Positions 42,798 through 51,690 of a DNA stretch of 64,000 nt are shown one piece after another. This DNA is from Pseudactinotalea suaedae. Its GTDB lineage: Bacteria; Actinomycetota; Actinomycetes; Actinomycetales; Beutenbergiaceae. How positions within the stretch are numbered: the first letter of the stretch is position 1; every line of letters begins with the position of its first letter. The notes beneath the pieces are model-generated. The model did no database searches. It saw nothing but the letters and a program-made list of their open reading frames with translations, and was not told where the DNA came from. The DNA is taken from contig NZ_WNXY01000001.1 of assembly GCF_009733815.1 (NCBI RefSeq), positions 620,001-684,000 of the forward strand, read 5' to 3'. The translations under genes and the position numbers were made by a program.

Positions 42798-43862
42798 CGC
42801 CAGCGAGGCGGCATAGGCACCGGCCGCCGCGGCCGCGAGGAACGGCGTCGGGTCCTCGGCGAGGCCGCGCCCCATCGTGGACAACGGCACGGGGGATCCT
42901 CGGAGGGCCTCGGCGAGCCCGTCGACGGCGGTGCTCACCAGGGTGTGTCGCTCACCGAGCGCCTCGGCCTGGCTCTCGACGAGGGCGCCGAGGTCGCCGC
43001 CCAGCTCGGGGACGACGACGTCGGCCCGTGCCAGCGCGACGCGGCCGTAGGCGGTCAGGCTGTGGTGGGAGATGCCGCGGTGGCGCTCACGAGGGTCGGC
43101 GGCTGAGACCCGCAGGCTCGCGACCGGGCGGCCGCCCAGCGTCGCGACCGCGTTGATCGCATCGCCGGCGGCCACGCCGGAGAAGCCCCACCGGGTCCCG
43201 GTGCCGAGGTTGCCCGGTCCCTGGGCGACCACGACCACGTCGGCCTCGAGCACGAGCCGTGCCGCCAGCAACCCGGAGTGCAACGAGACGGCCTCGACGT
43301 CGCCGCCGAAGGCCTGCCCGACGGTGACCGATGCGTGCAGCCAGCCGGCCTCACGCAACCCGGCGACAGCGCGCGAGAACCACAGGGGCAAGGCTCCGCC
43401 GTCGGTCATCACGTAGACGACCCGCGCGCCCGGGCGCCGGCTGCGCACACCCGCGACGACGGCGGGCAGCGCCGAGTGCAGATCGGCGACGACCACGGGC
43501 AGCCCACCGAGGTCGTCGGCGTCACGGAGGAGGTCGTGCTGCTCGGACTCCTGCTCGTCGGCGCCGAGCACGAGCGTCTGCAGCGGTGTGTAGCGCGCTT
43601 TCACGAGGTGGCCGGGCGCGGGCGGAGGATCGGCGGGCAACCGGTCCGGCAGCGCGACGACGAAGCCGTAGCCGCCGGTGCCCAGCCCGCGCTGCAGCGC
43701 GGCCGTGGTGACCAGGACCCGGTCGCCGGGCCGCGGGTCGCCCACCAGCTCGGGGTAGGCGAGCGCCCGCACCGGCACCTGGTCGATCGTCACCACGAGC
43801 TCCTGTGCTCCCGGCCACGACGCGCCGACCTCGGCCACGATCCCTTCACGCCAGATGATCAC
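42795..43862 (-). CDS. DUF3866-family protein
   Basis: A 355-residue protein matching DUF3866. It has IIWREGIVAEV at the start, GDRVLVTTAALQRGLGTGGYGFVVA in the middle, and a Rossmann-like region (VVYVMTDGGALPLWFSRAV, VVVAQGPGNLGTGTRWGFSG). The function is unknown. The GTG at 43862 was chosen because of the family N-terminus and a -10 box 7 nt upstream. It is divergent from pafB. Confidence 0.8.
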   Translation of the reverse strand: MIIWREGIVAEVGASWPGAQELVVTIDQVPVRALAYPELVGDPRPGDRVLVTTAALQRGLGTGGYGFVVALPDRLPADPPPAPGHLVKARYTPLQTLVLGADEQESEQHDLLRDADDLGGLPVVVADLHSALPAVVAGVRSRRPGARVVYVMTDGGALPLWFSRAVAGLREAGWLHASVTVGQAFGGDVEAVSLHSGLLAARLVLEADVVVVAQGPGNLGTGTRWGFSGVAAGDAINAVATLGGRPVASLRVSAADPRERHRGISHHSLTAYGRVALARADVVVPELGGDLGALVESQAEALGERHTLVSTAVDGLAEALRGSPVPLSTMGRGLAEDPTPFLAAAAAGAYAASLA

Positions 43863-43869
43863 GCCAGCG

Positions 43870-43875
43870 ACCCTA
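43870..43875 (-). promoter_or_regulatory. -10 box for leaderless DUF3866 gene (TAGGGT)
   Basis: On the minus strand TAGGGT lies 7 nt before the GTG start. Confidence 0.5.
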
Positions 43876-43985
43876 GTCACCCGGCGACCACCGGCCTCCC
43901 TGGACGTGCGGTGACAGACCTGCAAGCGGGTCTGAGGTCCGGGACGCGCACCGGCGGCGTGAAGCAGCGCGCGCGATGCGCGCGC

Positions 43986-43991
43986 TAGCGT
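43986..43991 (+). promoter_or_regulatory. -10 box for leaderless pafB (TAGCGT)
   Basis: TAGCGT lies 7 nt before the pafB ATG with no Shine-Dalgarno. Confidence 0.5.
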
Positions 43992-43998
43992 TGCGGAC

Positions 43999-44964
43999 AT
44001 GAGCGAGCGGGTCGATGCGGCGGAGCGGATGCTCGACCTCGTCATCGCGCTCTCGCACACGCGGCACCGGATGACCAAGTCGGAGATCCGCGCGAAGGTG
44101 CACGGCTACGGCACCAACAGCTCCACCGAGGCGTTCGAGAGGATGTTCGAGCGCGACAAGGAGCACCTGCGCGATCTCGGCATCCCCATCGTCACGCTGA
44201 CCGACGCGGTCCACGAGGACGAGATCGGCTACCGCATCGACACGGCCGCCTACTCGTTGCCGCCGATCGACCTCACCCCGGCGCAGATGGGTGTGCTCTC
44301 GCTCGCGGCCGAGGTCTGGCAGGACTCGGCGTTCGCCGGGTCGGCTCGGCGCGGGCTCACCAAGCTGAAGGCTGTCGCGGGCAGCTCGACCACGGCGGCG
44401 CCCGGCGTGGCGCTGCGCGTCCGCGGCCCCGACCCGGCGATGAGCGACCTGATCGAGGCGATCGCCGAGCGTGTGCCCGTGCGGTTCACCTATCGCGCGG
44501 CGTACAGCGGCGAGACCACGGTGCGTGAGGTGGAGCCGTGGCGGGTGCACGCACGCGACCGCGGCTGGTACCTGGTCGGGTATGACCGGGACCGGCAGGC
44601 GCAGCGTTCGTTCCGGACCTCCCGCATCGTCGGCAAGGTGCAACGGGTGGGGGAGCCCGGCTCGGTCACCATCCCCGAGCACCGCCCGCCGACGCCGGAG
44701 CGCGTGTTCCACACACCGGTCCGGCTCGCGATCCGACCCGAGAGCGCCGCCGCGCTCCGTGCGCGCGGATCGGTCGTCGACTCGATCGAGGGCCCCACGG
44801 GGGCGCGCGACGTCGTCGCCCTGGACGTGAGCGACGTCGAGCACGTCGCCGACGAGGTGGCCGGCTACGGGCACTCGGTGCTCGTGCTCGACCCGCCCGA
44901 GCTGCGCGAGGCGGTGCTCGCCCGGCTCCGCGCCGTCGCGGCGCTGGGAGGTGCGCGATCGTGA
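43999..44964 (+). CDS. pafB: DNA-damage regulator PafB (HTH-WYL)
   Basis: A 321-residue regulator with an N-terminal winged helix (RVDAAERMLDLVIALSHTRHRMTKSEIR) and a WYL domain (RVPVRFTYRAAYSG, VEPWRVHARDRGWYLVGYDRDR). A C-terminal WCX extension follows. With PafC it forms the activator of the LexA/RecA-independent DNA damage response in actinobacteria. It overlaps pafC by GTGA, so the two subunits are made in equal amounts. pafA, the neighbour in mycobacteria, is not present here. Confidence 0.93.
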   Translation: MSERVDAAERMLDLVIALSHTRHRMTKSEIRAKVHGYGTNSSTEAFERMFERDKEHLRDLGIPIVTLTDAVHEDEIGYRIDTAAYSLPPIDLTPAQMGVLSLAAEVWQDSAFAGSARRGLTKLKAVAGSSTTAAPGVALRVRGPDPAMSDLIEAIAERVPVRFTYRAAYSGETTVREVEPWRVHARDRGWYLVGYDRDRQAQRSFRTSRIVGKVQRVGEPGSVTIPEHRPPTPERVFHTPVRLAIRPESAAALRARGSVVDSIEGPTGARDVVALDVSDVEHVADEVAGYGHSVLVLDPPELREAVLARLRAVAALGGARS

Positions 44965-45932
44965 TCGAGTCCGCTCCCGACCGGTTGACCCGGATGCTCT
45001 CGATGGTCGCCTACCTGCGTGACAACCCCGCCGTGCCCGTCGCCGAGGTGGCCGAGCACTTCCGGATCAGTCCGGAGCAGGTGATCGCCGACGTCAACAC
45101 GCTGTGGGTGTCGGGGACCCCCGGCTACATGCACGGTGACCTCATCGACTTCTCCGGCGACGACCTCGAGCACGGCGTCATCACGCTGCTGGACTCGCGC
45201 GACATGGACCGGCCGCTGCGGCTCTCGCCCGGCGAGGCGGTCGCGCTGCTCGTGGCCCTGCAGTCGCTCTCGCTCGCGTTCGACCACGGCGAGGACGCCT
45301 CCCTGGTCGACGAGACGATCGCGGTGCTGCGGGCCGCCGCGGGCGACGCCGCGAAGGCGGCCGACGCCGTGGAGGTGGCCGCACCGCGGCGCGACGTCGA
45401 CGCACGCGCCGAGCGGATCCGGGCCGCGCTCAGCACGGGGCGCCGGTTGCACCTGCGGTACGTCTCGGCCTCGGACCAGACCACCGAGCGCGACGTCGAC
45501 CCGCTGCAGCTGCTGACCGACGCCACACGGTGGTTCCTGGTCGCCTGGTGCCACCGCGCCCAGGGTGTGCGGCAGTTCCGGGTGGACCGCATCCTCGACG
45601 TGCAGGTCCTCGACGTCGCCGCAGACCCGCACCCGGACGTGCAGCTCACCGGACGCCCGGAGCCCGACACCGCGCAGGCGGCGCAGGTGCGGCTGGAGCT
45701 GAGCAGCCGGGCGCGCTGGTTCGCCGAACAGCTTCCCGGCGCCACGATCACCGAGCTCGACGACGGCTGGCTCGAGCTGACGATCGGGGTGGTGGATCTG
45801 GCCTGGCTCGACAACGTCGTGATGGCCCTCGGCGCCGAGGTGCGTGCGATCGAGCCGCCCGAGGTCGCCCGCCGCGTGAGCTCGCGCGCCCAGGCGGGCC
45901 TCGACGCCTACGCAGAGCTCGGACTGATCTAG
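44961..45932 (+). CDS. pafC: DNA-damage regulator PafC (HTH-WYL)
   Basis: A 323-residue partner of PafB. The HTH region is RMLSMVAYLRDNPAVPVAEVAEHFRISPEQV. The WYL domain has RRLHLRYVSASDQTTERDVDPLQLL and RWFLVAWCHRAQGVRQFRVDRI, with a WCX domain after it. The GTG start overlaps pafB. WYL domains are thought to sense single-stranded nucleic acid, which would switch the complex on. Confidence 0.93.
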   Translation: MIESAPDRLTRMLSMVAYLRDNPAVPVAEVAEHFRISPEQVIADVNTLWVSGTPGYMHGDLIDFSGDDLEHGVITLLDSRDMDRPLRLSPGEAVALLVALQSLSLAFDHGEDASLVDETIAVLRAAAGDAAKAADAVEVAAPRRDVDARAERIRAALSTGRRLHLRYVSASDQTTERDVDPLQLLTDATRWFLVAWCHRAQGVRQFRVDRILDVQVLDVAADPHPDVQLTGRPEPDTAQAAQVRLELSSRARWFAEQLPGATITELDDGWLELTIGVVDLAWLDNVVMALGAEVRAIEPPEVARRVSSRAQAGLDAYAELGLI

Positions 45933-45945
45933 CACGGCCGGCCAC

Positions 45946-45951
45946 TAGGCT
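45946..45951 (+). promoter_or_regulatory. -10 box for the leaderless gene at 45958 (TAGGCT)
   Basis: TAGGCT lies 6 nt before the GTG start, with no Shine-Dalgarno. Confidence 0.5.
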
Positions 45952-45957
45952 GGTCGC

Positions 45958-46299
45958 GTGATCTGGTTCGCGGTGTGGACGGTGCTGGTGCTCGCCACCA
46001 TCGCCGGTGCCGTGCTGCTCGGGCTCCGGTTGTGGCGATCCGGCAAGGCGCTGCTGAAGCAGCTGGAGGCGACCGGTGAGGTCATGGACCGGCTGCAGAC
46101 GCGGGTCGAGGAGCTCGAGGCCGCGCGCGTTCCCGAGCCGGTGTTCACGCCGTCGCTGCTGGCCACCGAGGAGCAGCGGGAGCGCTGGCGAACGATCCGG
46201 CAGGCCAACCGCGACACGCGGGCGGCGCGGCGCGCCGTCCGGCGCGGCCTGACCTACAAGCGTTGGGATGCGGTGCTCAGCACCTCGCCTCGTCGCTGA
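45958..46299 (+). CDS. Small single-pass membrane protein with coiled coil
   Basis: A 113-residue protein. The N-terminal helix spans residues 2-23. A heptad-like region (KALLKQLEATGEVMDRLQTRVEELEAA) and a very basic tail (RAARRAVRRGLTYKRW) follow. It lies between pafC and tatA, but I recognise no family. An accessory role in the envelope is possible but unproven. Confidence 0.7.
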   Translation: MIWFAVWTVLVLATIAGAVLLGLRLWRSGKALLKQLEATGEVMDRLQTRVEELEAARVPEPVFTPSLLATEEQRERWRTIRQANRDTRAARRAVRRGLTYKRWDAVLSTSPRR

Positions 46300-46358
46300 G
46301 GGCGCGACCCGCGACCCCTCGCTGGGCGTGAGCGGACGCCTACCGGGTTCGCGTCGCC

Positions 46359-46364
46359 TAGACT
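46359..46364 (+). promoter_or_regulatory. -10 box of tatA (TAGACT)
   Basis: TAGACT places transcription start near 46371, after the ATG at 46368. The usable start is therefore the ATG at 46398, and the short leader carries AGCGGAGA. Confidence 0.5.
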
Positions 46365-46397
46365 GACATGAAGCAACTCACTCGAAGCGGAGACATC

Positions 46398-46694
46398 ATG
46401 CGTCTGCAGGCCTGGCACGCGATCGTGCTGCTCGTCGTGATCCTGCTGGTGTTCGGCGCCAGTCGGCTTCCCGACATCACCCGCAACGTCGGTCGATCGA
46501 TGAAGATCTTCAAGGAAGAGGTCCGGGACCTCCGCGACGACGGCGACACCGTCAAGGACGCGGTCAACCCGACCCCGGAGATCAACAACACGACCGAGAC
46601 ACCGGTCAACACCATCACCACCGACGCTCAGCACGGGGTGACCCAGCCCGGCGGCAGCAGGCCGTCCGACGTTCCTCCCAGCCCCGGCCGGTAA
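46398..46694 (+). CDS. tatA: Twin-arginine translocase subunit TatA
   Basis: A 98-residue TatA. The N-terminal helix (AWHAIVLLVVILLVFGASRLPDI) with the FGASRLP hinge is followed by an amphipathic helix (RSMKIFKEEVRD) and a P/T-rich tail. It forms the pore-like oligomer of the Tat pathway for folded proteins. It overlaps nothing and is directly followed by tatC. Start 46398 was preferred over the upstream ATG (see the promoter entry). Confidence 0.94.
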   Translation: MRLQAWHAIVLLVVILLVFGASRLPDITRNVGRSMKIFKEEVRDLRDDGDTVKDAVNPTPEINNTTETPVNTITTDAQHGVTQPGGSRPSDVPPSPGR

Positions 46695-47591
46695 GTGCCC
46701 GTGGCCCGTGAACAAGGGTCGCGGAAGAACAACCCCGAGGCGCGGATGGCGCTGGCGGAGCACCTGCGGGAGCTTCGCCGCCGGGTCATCTTCGCGACCG
46801 CAGGGATCCTGATCGGTGGGATCGTCGGCTGGATCCTGTACAACCCCAACACGATCGGGCCGATCGGTCTCCCCGGCGGCAGCACGCTGGGACCGATCGA
46901 GATCGTCGGCGTGTTCGAGGCGCTGCAGCGACCGATCGAGGAGCTGCAGGCGGTTCGACCCGAGCTCGTCACCCTGAACTTCCAGGGCATCGGCACGGCG
47001 TTCGACATGCAGCTCCGGATCGCGCTGTTCACCGGGCTGCTGCTCAGCTCGCCGTGGTGGATCTACCAGATCCTGGCGTTCATCACCCCCGGCCTGACCA
47101 AGAACGAGCGCAAGTACACGTTCGGTTTCATGGGCGTGGCCGTCCCGTTGTTCGCCACCGGCGCGATCCTGGCCTGGAGCGTGCTGCCCAAGGCGCTCGA
47201 GGTGCTGATCGGCTCGTTCACGCCCGACAACACCACGAACCTCCTCGCGGCGGACATCTACCTCAAGTTCGTCATGCAGTTCGTCCTCGCGTTCGGCATC
47301 GCCTTCCTGCTCCCGCTGGTGATGGTGGCCCTGAACTTCATGGGCGTCGTCAAGGCCGGACTGTGGCTCAAGGGCTGGCGCTGGGCGATCGTGGGCATCT
47401 TCACCTTCTGCGCCTTCGCCACACCGAACCCGGAGCCGACGGCCATGATCTTCATGGCGTTGCCGATCGTGGCGCTGTACTTCATCGCGGTCTACGTCTG
47501 CCACGTCCACGACAAGCGGGCCGCCAAGCGGCGCGCCCAGGAGGACGCCGAGCTCGCCGCAGCCGACGACGCGTCCACCGCGAACGCCTGA
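46695..47591 (+). CDS. tatC: Twin-arginine translocase subunit TatC
   Basis: A 298-residue TatC with six helices. MALAEHLRELRRRV at the N-terminus and the FITPGLTKNERKYTFGF segment with its conserved Glu form the signal-peptide recognition site. It works with TatA to export proteins with RR signals, which plausibly include the binding protein at 23684-25369. The start GTG 46695 follows the tatA stop directly; GTG 46701 is an alternative. Confidence 0.96.
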   Translation: MPVAREQGSRKNNPEARMALAEHLRELRRRVIFATAGILIGGIVGWILYNPNTIGPIGLPGGSTLGPIEIVGVFEALQRPIEELQAVRPELVTLNFQGIGTAFDMQLRIALFTGLLLSSPWWIYQILAFITPGLTKNERKYTFGFMGVAVPLFATGAILAWSVLPKALEVLIGSFTPDNTTNLLAADIYLKFVMQFVLAFGIAFLLPLVMVALNFMGVVKAGLWLKGWRWAIVGIFTFCAFATPNPEPTAMIFMALPIVALYFIAVYVCHVHDKRAAKRRAQEDAELAAADDASTANA

Positions 47592-47598
47592 GCCCCCG

Positions 47599-48525
47599 AT
47601 GGCCAGACTGGGCGTCGTCGTCAACCCTGCCGCGAACGGCAACCGTGGAAGCCTCCCGGGAACCGGGGTGCTGCGTGAGCTGGAGGCCGCCGGCCACGAC
47701 GTCGTCGACCTGTCCGCCGAGGCCGCGGACGAGGCACAGCAGCGGGCCCACGCGGCGTGCGCCGCTGAGTCCGGACAGCTCGACGCGCTGATCGTGGTGG
47801 GCGGCGACGGCATGGTGCACCTCGGCGTCAACGCGGTCGCCGGCACCGACGTGCCGCTCGGCATCGTCGCGATCGGCAGCGGAAACGACTTCGCGCGCGC
47901 CGTGGGGCTGCCGGCGCACAACGGCCTCGACGCGCTACGTGCGCTCGAACGTGCCCTCGAGGCGGGGCCCCGGCGCGTGGACGTGCTCCGGTCCACGGGT
48001 GCGTTCGGCACGATCCGCACCGCGTGCGTGGTCTCCGTGGGCCTGGACGCCGCCGTCAACGCCCTCGCCAACAGCTACCGGTTCCCGCCCGGCGGCGGCA
48101 AGTACATCCGCGCCGCGCTGACCGAGCTGCGCGGCTTCAAGCCCTACGGCTACACGATCACGATCGACGGCGAGCGTCGCGAGATGCCCGGCACGCTGGT
48201 GGCCGTGGCGAACAGCCGCTACTTCGGCGGCGGCATGCAGATCGCGCCGAACGCGCAGATCGACGACGGTCTGGCCGACGTCGTGCTCGCCGGCGCGCTC
48301 ACGCCGTGGCAGGCGACACGGATCTTCCCGCGCCTGTACGAGGGTTCCCACGTGCATCACCCCGCGGTCGAGATCATCCGCGCCAAGGAGGTCGTCGTCG
48401 AGCCGCTGGCGCCGCACCCGCAGCCGCCCGAGGCCTACGGCGACGGTGAGCGCATCGGGGCTGTCCCGATGCGGATCGCCGTCGAGCCGGGTGCGCTGCA
48501 GCTCCTCGCGCCCCACGTACGCTGA
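47599..48525 (+). CDS. Diacylglycerol kinase-family lipid kinase
   Basis: A 308-residue DAGK catalytic-domain protein. NPAANGNRGS, the ATP-binding VVGGDGMVHLGVN and AIGSGNDFARAVGLP are typical. It phosphorylates diacylglycerol or a related lipid at the membrane. It lies 7 nt after tatC and before helY, as in mycobacteria-like gene orders. Confidence 0.9.
   Translation: MARLGVVVNPAANGNRGSLPGTGVLRELEAAGHDVVDLSAEAADEAQQRAHAACAAESGQLDALIVVGGDGMVHLGVNAVAGTDVPLGIVAIGSGNDFARAVGLPAHNGLDALRALERALEAGPRRVDVLRSTGAFGTIRTACVVSVGLDAAVNALANSYRFPPGGGKYIRAALTELRGFKPYGYTITIDGERREMPGTLVAVANSRYFGGGMQIAPNAQIDDGLADVVLAGALTPWQATRIFPRLYEGSHVHHPAVEIIRAKEVVVEPLAPHPQPPEAYGDGERIGAVPMRIAVEPGALQLLAPHVR
48518..48523 (+). 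promoter_or_regulatory. -10 box for leaderless helY (TACGCT)
   Basis: TACGCT lies 6 nt before the helY ATG at 48530. Confidence 0.55.
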
Positions 48526-48529
48526 CGAC

Positions 48530-51295
48530 ATGTCGTCACCTGCCGAGCGTTACGCGGCGGCGATGCGCCGACAGGCGCACGAACGCACCGAGCTCGCCCA
48601 GTTCGCGGGCACTCTCGAGTTCGAGCTCGACACCTTCCAGGTCGACGCCTGCCGCGCCGTCGAGGACGGTCGTGGGGTGCTGGTGGCCGCACCCACCGGA
48701 GCGGGCAAGACCGTGGTGGGGGAGTTCGCCGTCCACCTCGCGCTGACGCAGGGGCGCAAAGCCTTCTACACCACGCCGATCAAGGCGCTGAGCAACCAGA
48801 AGTACCAGGACCTCGTGCGACGCCACGGCGCCGCGTCCGTGGGGCTGCTGACAGGCGACACGGCGATCAACGGCGACGCCCCGGTGGTCGTGATGACCAC
48901 CGAGGTGCTCCGCAACATGCTCTACGGCGGCTCCCCGGCGCTGGACGGTCTCGGGTTCGTGGTGATGGACGAGGTGCACTACCTCGCCGACCGTTTCCGC
49001 GGCCCCGTGTGGGAGGAGGTGATCCTGCACCTCTCGCTCGACGTGCAGGTGATCTCGCTGTCGGCGACGGTCTCGAACGCCGAGGAGTTCGGCGACTGGC
49101 TCTCCGAGGTGCGCGGCGAGTGCGCCGTGGTGGTCTCCGAGCACCGGCCGGTGCCGTTGTGGCAGCACGTCATGGTGGGCGCCGACCTGCACGACCTCTA
49201 CTCCGGTGACGTCGACCCCACCCGTCCGGGTGTGACGCCGCCGATCTCGCACGACCTCGTCGAGGCCATCCGTGCGCTCGAGCGCTCCGGTGACCGGCGC
49301 CGCGGCGGCCGGGACACGCGCGGTCGTGGCCGTGGCCGCTACCAGCAGCGGCAGCCGATCGTGCGGCCACCCGCCCGTGGGGTCGTCGTCGACCGGCTCG
49401 ACCGCGCCGGGCTACTGCCGGCCATCGTGTTCATCTTCTCCCGGGCCGGCTGCGATGCCGCCGTGGCCCAGGTGGTGCACTCGGGCGTGCGTCTGACCAC
49501 GCCCGCGGAGCGGCACCAGATCGCCGACATCATCGCCGAGCGCACCGCGGCGCTGCCGCCCGAGGACCTCGACGTGCTCGGCTTCGACGCGTGGGAGCAC
49601 GCCCTGCTCTCGGGCGTGGCCGCGCACCACGCCGGGCTGCTGCCGGTCTTCAAGGAGACCGTGGAGGCGTTGTTCACGCAGGGCCTGGTCAAGGTCGTGT
49701 TCGCCACCGAGACGCTCGCGCTGGGTATCAACATGCCGGCGCGCTCGGTCGTGCTCGAGAAGCTCGTCAAGTGGGACGGCAGCGGCCACGCCGCGATCAC
49801 GGCGGGCGAGTACACCCAGCTGACCGGCCGCGCTGGGCGACGCGGCATCGACGTCGAGGGTCACGCCGTCGTGCTCTACGCCTCCGGGCTCGACCCGGTC
49901 GCGCTGGCCGGTCTCGCGTCCCGCCGCACCTACCCGTTGCGCTCCTCGTTCCGCCCGACCTACAACATGGCGGTCAACCTCATCGCCTCCGTGGGCTGGG
50001 AGCGGGCGCGGGAGGTGCTGGAGACCTCCTTCGCGCAGTTTCAGGCCGACCGTGCCGTCGTCGGGCTGGCGCGGCAGGCACGCAACCACAGCGAGGCCCT
50101 GGAGGGCTACGCGGACGCGATGCGGTGCCACCTGGGCGACTTCGGCGAGTACATGGAGCTGCGCCGCTCGATCTCCGACCTCGAGTCCGAGCTCTCGCGG
50201 GTCCGTTCGCGCGCGCAGCGTGAGGCGGTCGCCAGCACGATCGCCTCGCTCAGCCGGGGCGACGTCGTCCAGCTCCCCAGCGGGCGCAGGTCCGGTTTCG
50301 CGGTCGTCCTCGAGCCCCCGACGGCGGCCGGCTTGGACGGCGGGTCCGTCACGGTGCTCACGGGCGAGGGCCAGGTCCGGCGCCTCGTCGGCGCCGAGGT
50401 CCCGTACGGGACCCGGTCGGTGACGAGGGTCAAGATCCCCAAGGCGTTCAGCGGGCGCCGTCCGAAGGACCGGCGCGACCTGGTCTCCTCGATGCGGAAC
50501 GCGCTCGGCGCCCTCGCCGAGGCGCGGCCCGAGCGGGGGCGGCGTCCTCCCGCCGTGGGGGAGGACCGCCTCACCGAGCTCAAGGCCGCGCTGCGCGCCC
50601 ACCCGTGTCACGGCTGCGCCGACCGCGAGGAGCACGCGCGCTGGGCGCATCGCTACTTCAAGCTGCGCGACGAGCACGAGGCGCTGCTCCGGCGCATCGA
50701 CGGCCGGACGTCGTCGATCGCCCGCGAGTTCGACAAGGTCTGCGGCGTGCTCGCCGAGCTGGGCTACCTGGCCGGTTCCGGTCCCGAGACCACGGTGACC
50801 GAGCACGGGGAGTGGCTGCGACGCGTCTACTCCGAGCAGGACCTGCTGGTGGTCGAGGCGTTGCGCACCGGGCTCTGGGACGACCTGGACCCCGCCGGAC
50901 TCGCCGCGGTGGTGGCCGCCGTGCTGTACGAGTCGCGCTCTGACGAGCTGACGCCACGGCCACGCCTGAAGAGCCGCGTGGTGGCGCAGGCCGTGGACGC
51001 CACCGAGGTGCTGGCGCGCGATCTCGCTGTCGTCGAGGCCGAGGCCGGGCTCAACCCGCGATCTCCGCTGGATCTCGGACTGGTGGCCGCGGTGGACCGG
51101 TGGGCGCGCGGCGCCCACCTCGACGAGGTGATCGACTCCGACCTCGCCGCCGGCGACTTCGTGCGCTGGGCCAAGCAGGTCATCGACCTGCTGGACCAGC
51201 TGAGCGACGCGGCGCCGTCGAGCTCGCTCCAGGACACCGCTCATCGCGCGGTCCGTGCAGTCCGGCGCGGGATCGTCGCGCTCGGGACCGTCTGA
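48530..51295 (+). CDS. helY: DEAD/DEVH-box RNA helicase HelY (Ski2/Mtr4-like)
   Basis: A 921-residue superfamily 2 helicase. Walker A is APTGAGKT, motif Ia TTPIKALSNQK, motif II MDEVH, motif III SATV, and motif VI QLTGRAGRRGID. A long C-terminal region similar to the Mtr4/Ski2 arch and helical domains follows. It probably unwinds structured RNA for decay. ATG 48530 fits the family N-terminus. The TGA stop is directly followed by a tandem-repeat array. Confidence 0.95.
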   Translation: MSSPAERYAAAMRRQAHERTELAQFAGTLEFELDTFQVDACRAVEDGRGVLVAAPTGAGKTVVGEFAVHLALTQGRKAFYTTPIKALSNQKYQDLVRRHGAASVGLLTGDTAINGDAPVVVMTTEVLRNMLYGGSPALDGLGFVVMDEVHYLADRFRGPVWEEVILHLSLDVQVISLSATVSNAEEFGDWLSEVRGECAVVVSEHRPVPLWQHVMVGADLHDLYSGDVDPTRPGVTPPISHDLVEAIRALERSGDRRRGGRDTRGRGRGRYQQRQPIVRPPARGVVVDRLDRAGLLPAIVFIFSRAGCDAAVAQVVHSGVRLTTPAERHQIADIIAERTAALPPEDLDVLGFDAWEHALLSGVAAHHAGLLPVFKETVEALFTQGLVKVVFATETLALGINMPARSVVLEKLVKWDGSGHAAITAGEYTQLTGRAGRRGIDVEGHAVVLYASGLDPVALAGLASRRTYPLRSSFRPTYNMAVNLIASVGWERAREVLETSFAQFQADRAVVGLARQARNHSEALEGYADAMRCHLGDFGEYMELRRSISDLESELSRVRSRAQREAVASTIASLSRGDVVQLPSGRRSGFAVVLEPPTAAGLDGGSVTVLTGEGQVRRLVGAEVPYGTRSVTRVKIPKAFSGRRPKDRRDLVSSMRNALGALAEARPERGRRPPAVGEDRLTELKAALRAHPCHGCADREEHARWAHRYFKLRDEHEALLRRIDGRTSSIAREFDKVCGVLAELGYLAGSGPETTVTEHGEWLRRVYSEQDLLVVEALRTGLWDDLDPAGLAAVVAAVLYESRSDELTPRPRLKSRVVAQAVDATEVLARDLAVVEAEAGLNPRSPLDLGLVAAVDRWARGAHLDEVIDSDLAAGDFVRWAKQVIDLLDQLSDAAPSSSLQDTAHRAVRAVRRGIVALGTV

Positions 51296-51577
51296 GCCCC
51301 ACCTTCTCGCGCGCGGCGGTGGGACTTGAGCCCACCGGTTGCACGTGGCGGTGAGACAGGACCCACCGGTTGCACGTGGCGGTGAGACAGGGCCCACCGG
51401 TTGCACGCGGCGGTGGGACAGGGCCCACCAGTTGCACGCGGCGGTGAGACAGGGCCCACCAGTTGCACGCGGCGGTGAGATAGGGCCCACCAGTTGCACG
51501 CGGCGGTGAGATAGGGCCCACCGGTCGCACGCGGCGGTGAGATACGGCCCACCGGTTGCAGGCGGCGGTGAGATAGG
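51296..51577 (+). repeat. 31-nt tandem repeat array, family A
   Basis: After a degenerate first unit (51296-51329), eight full copies begin at 51330, 51361, 51392, 51423, 51454, 51485, 51516 and 51547. Each starts GCCCACCGGTTGCACG (or CCAGTTGCACG) and ends GCGGCGGTGAGA[C/T]AGG. There are few point changes between copies and no unique spacers. It starts right after the helY TGA. Confidence 0.95.
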
Positions 51578-51690
51578 GCCCATCGGGGGCACCCGCGTGG
51601 GCGCTACGTCACCGCCGCCACCCCGGCGTGGGCGCTAAGTTACCGCCGCTACCCGGGCGTGGGCGCTAAGTCACCGCCGCTGCCCACTGC
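51578..51690 (-). repeat. 31-nt tandem repeat array, family B (inverted relative to A)
   Basis: Three copies with landmark GTGGGCGCT at 51597, 51628 and 51659, again spaced 31 nt. The plus strand reads GTGGGCGCTAAGTCACCGCC. The complement of family A shares the TGGGC...TCACCGCCGC core, so B looks like A reversed, with a changed half. Confidence 0.85.

Noticed and set aside
51296-51690. Long minus-strand reading frame through the 31-nt repeats
   Set aside because: The 31-nt period shifts frame each copy and the openness is due to composition. The frame also runs antisense to helY and has no start signal.
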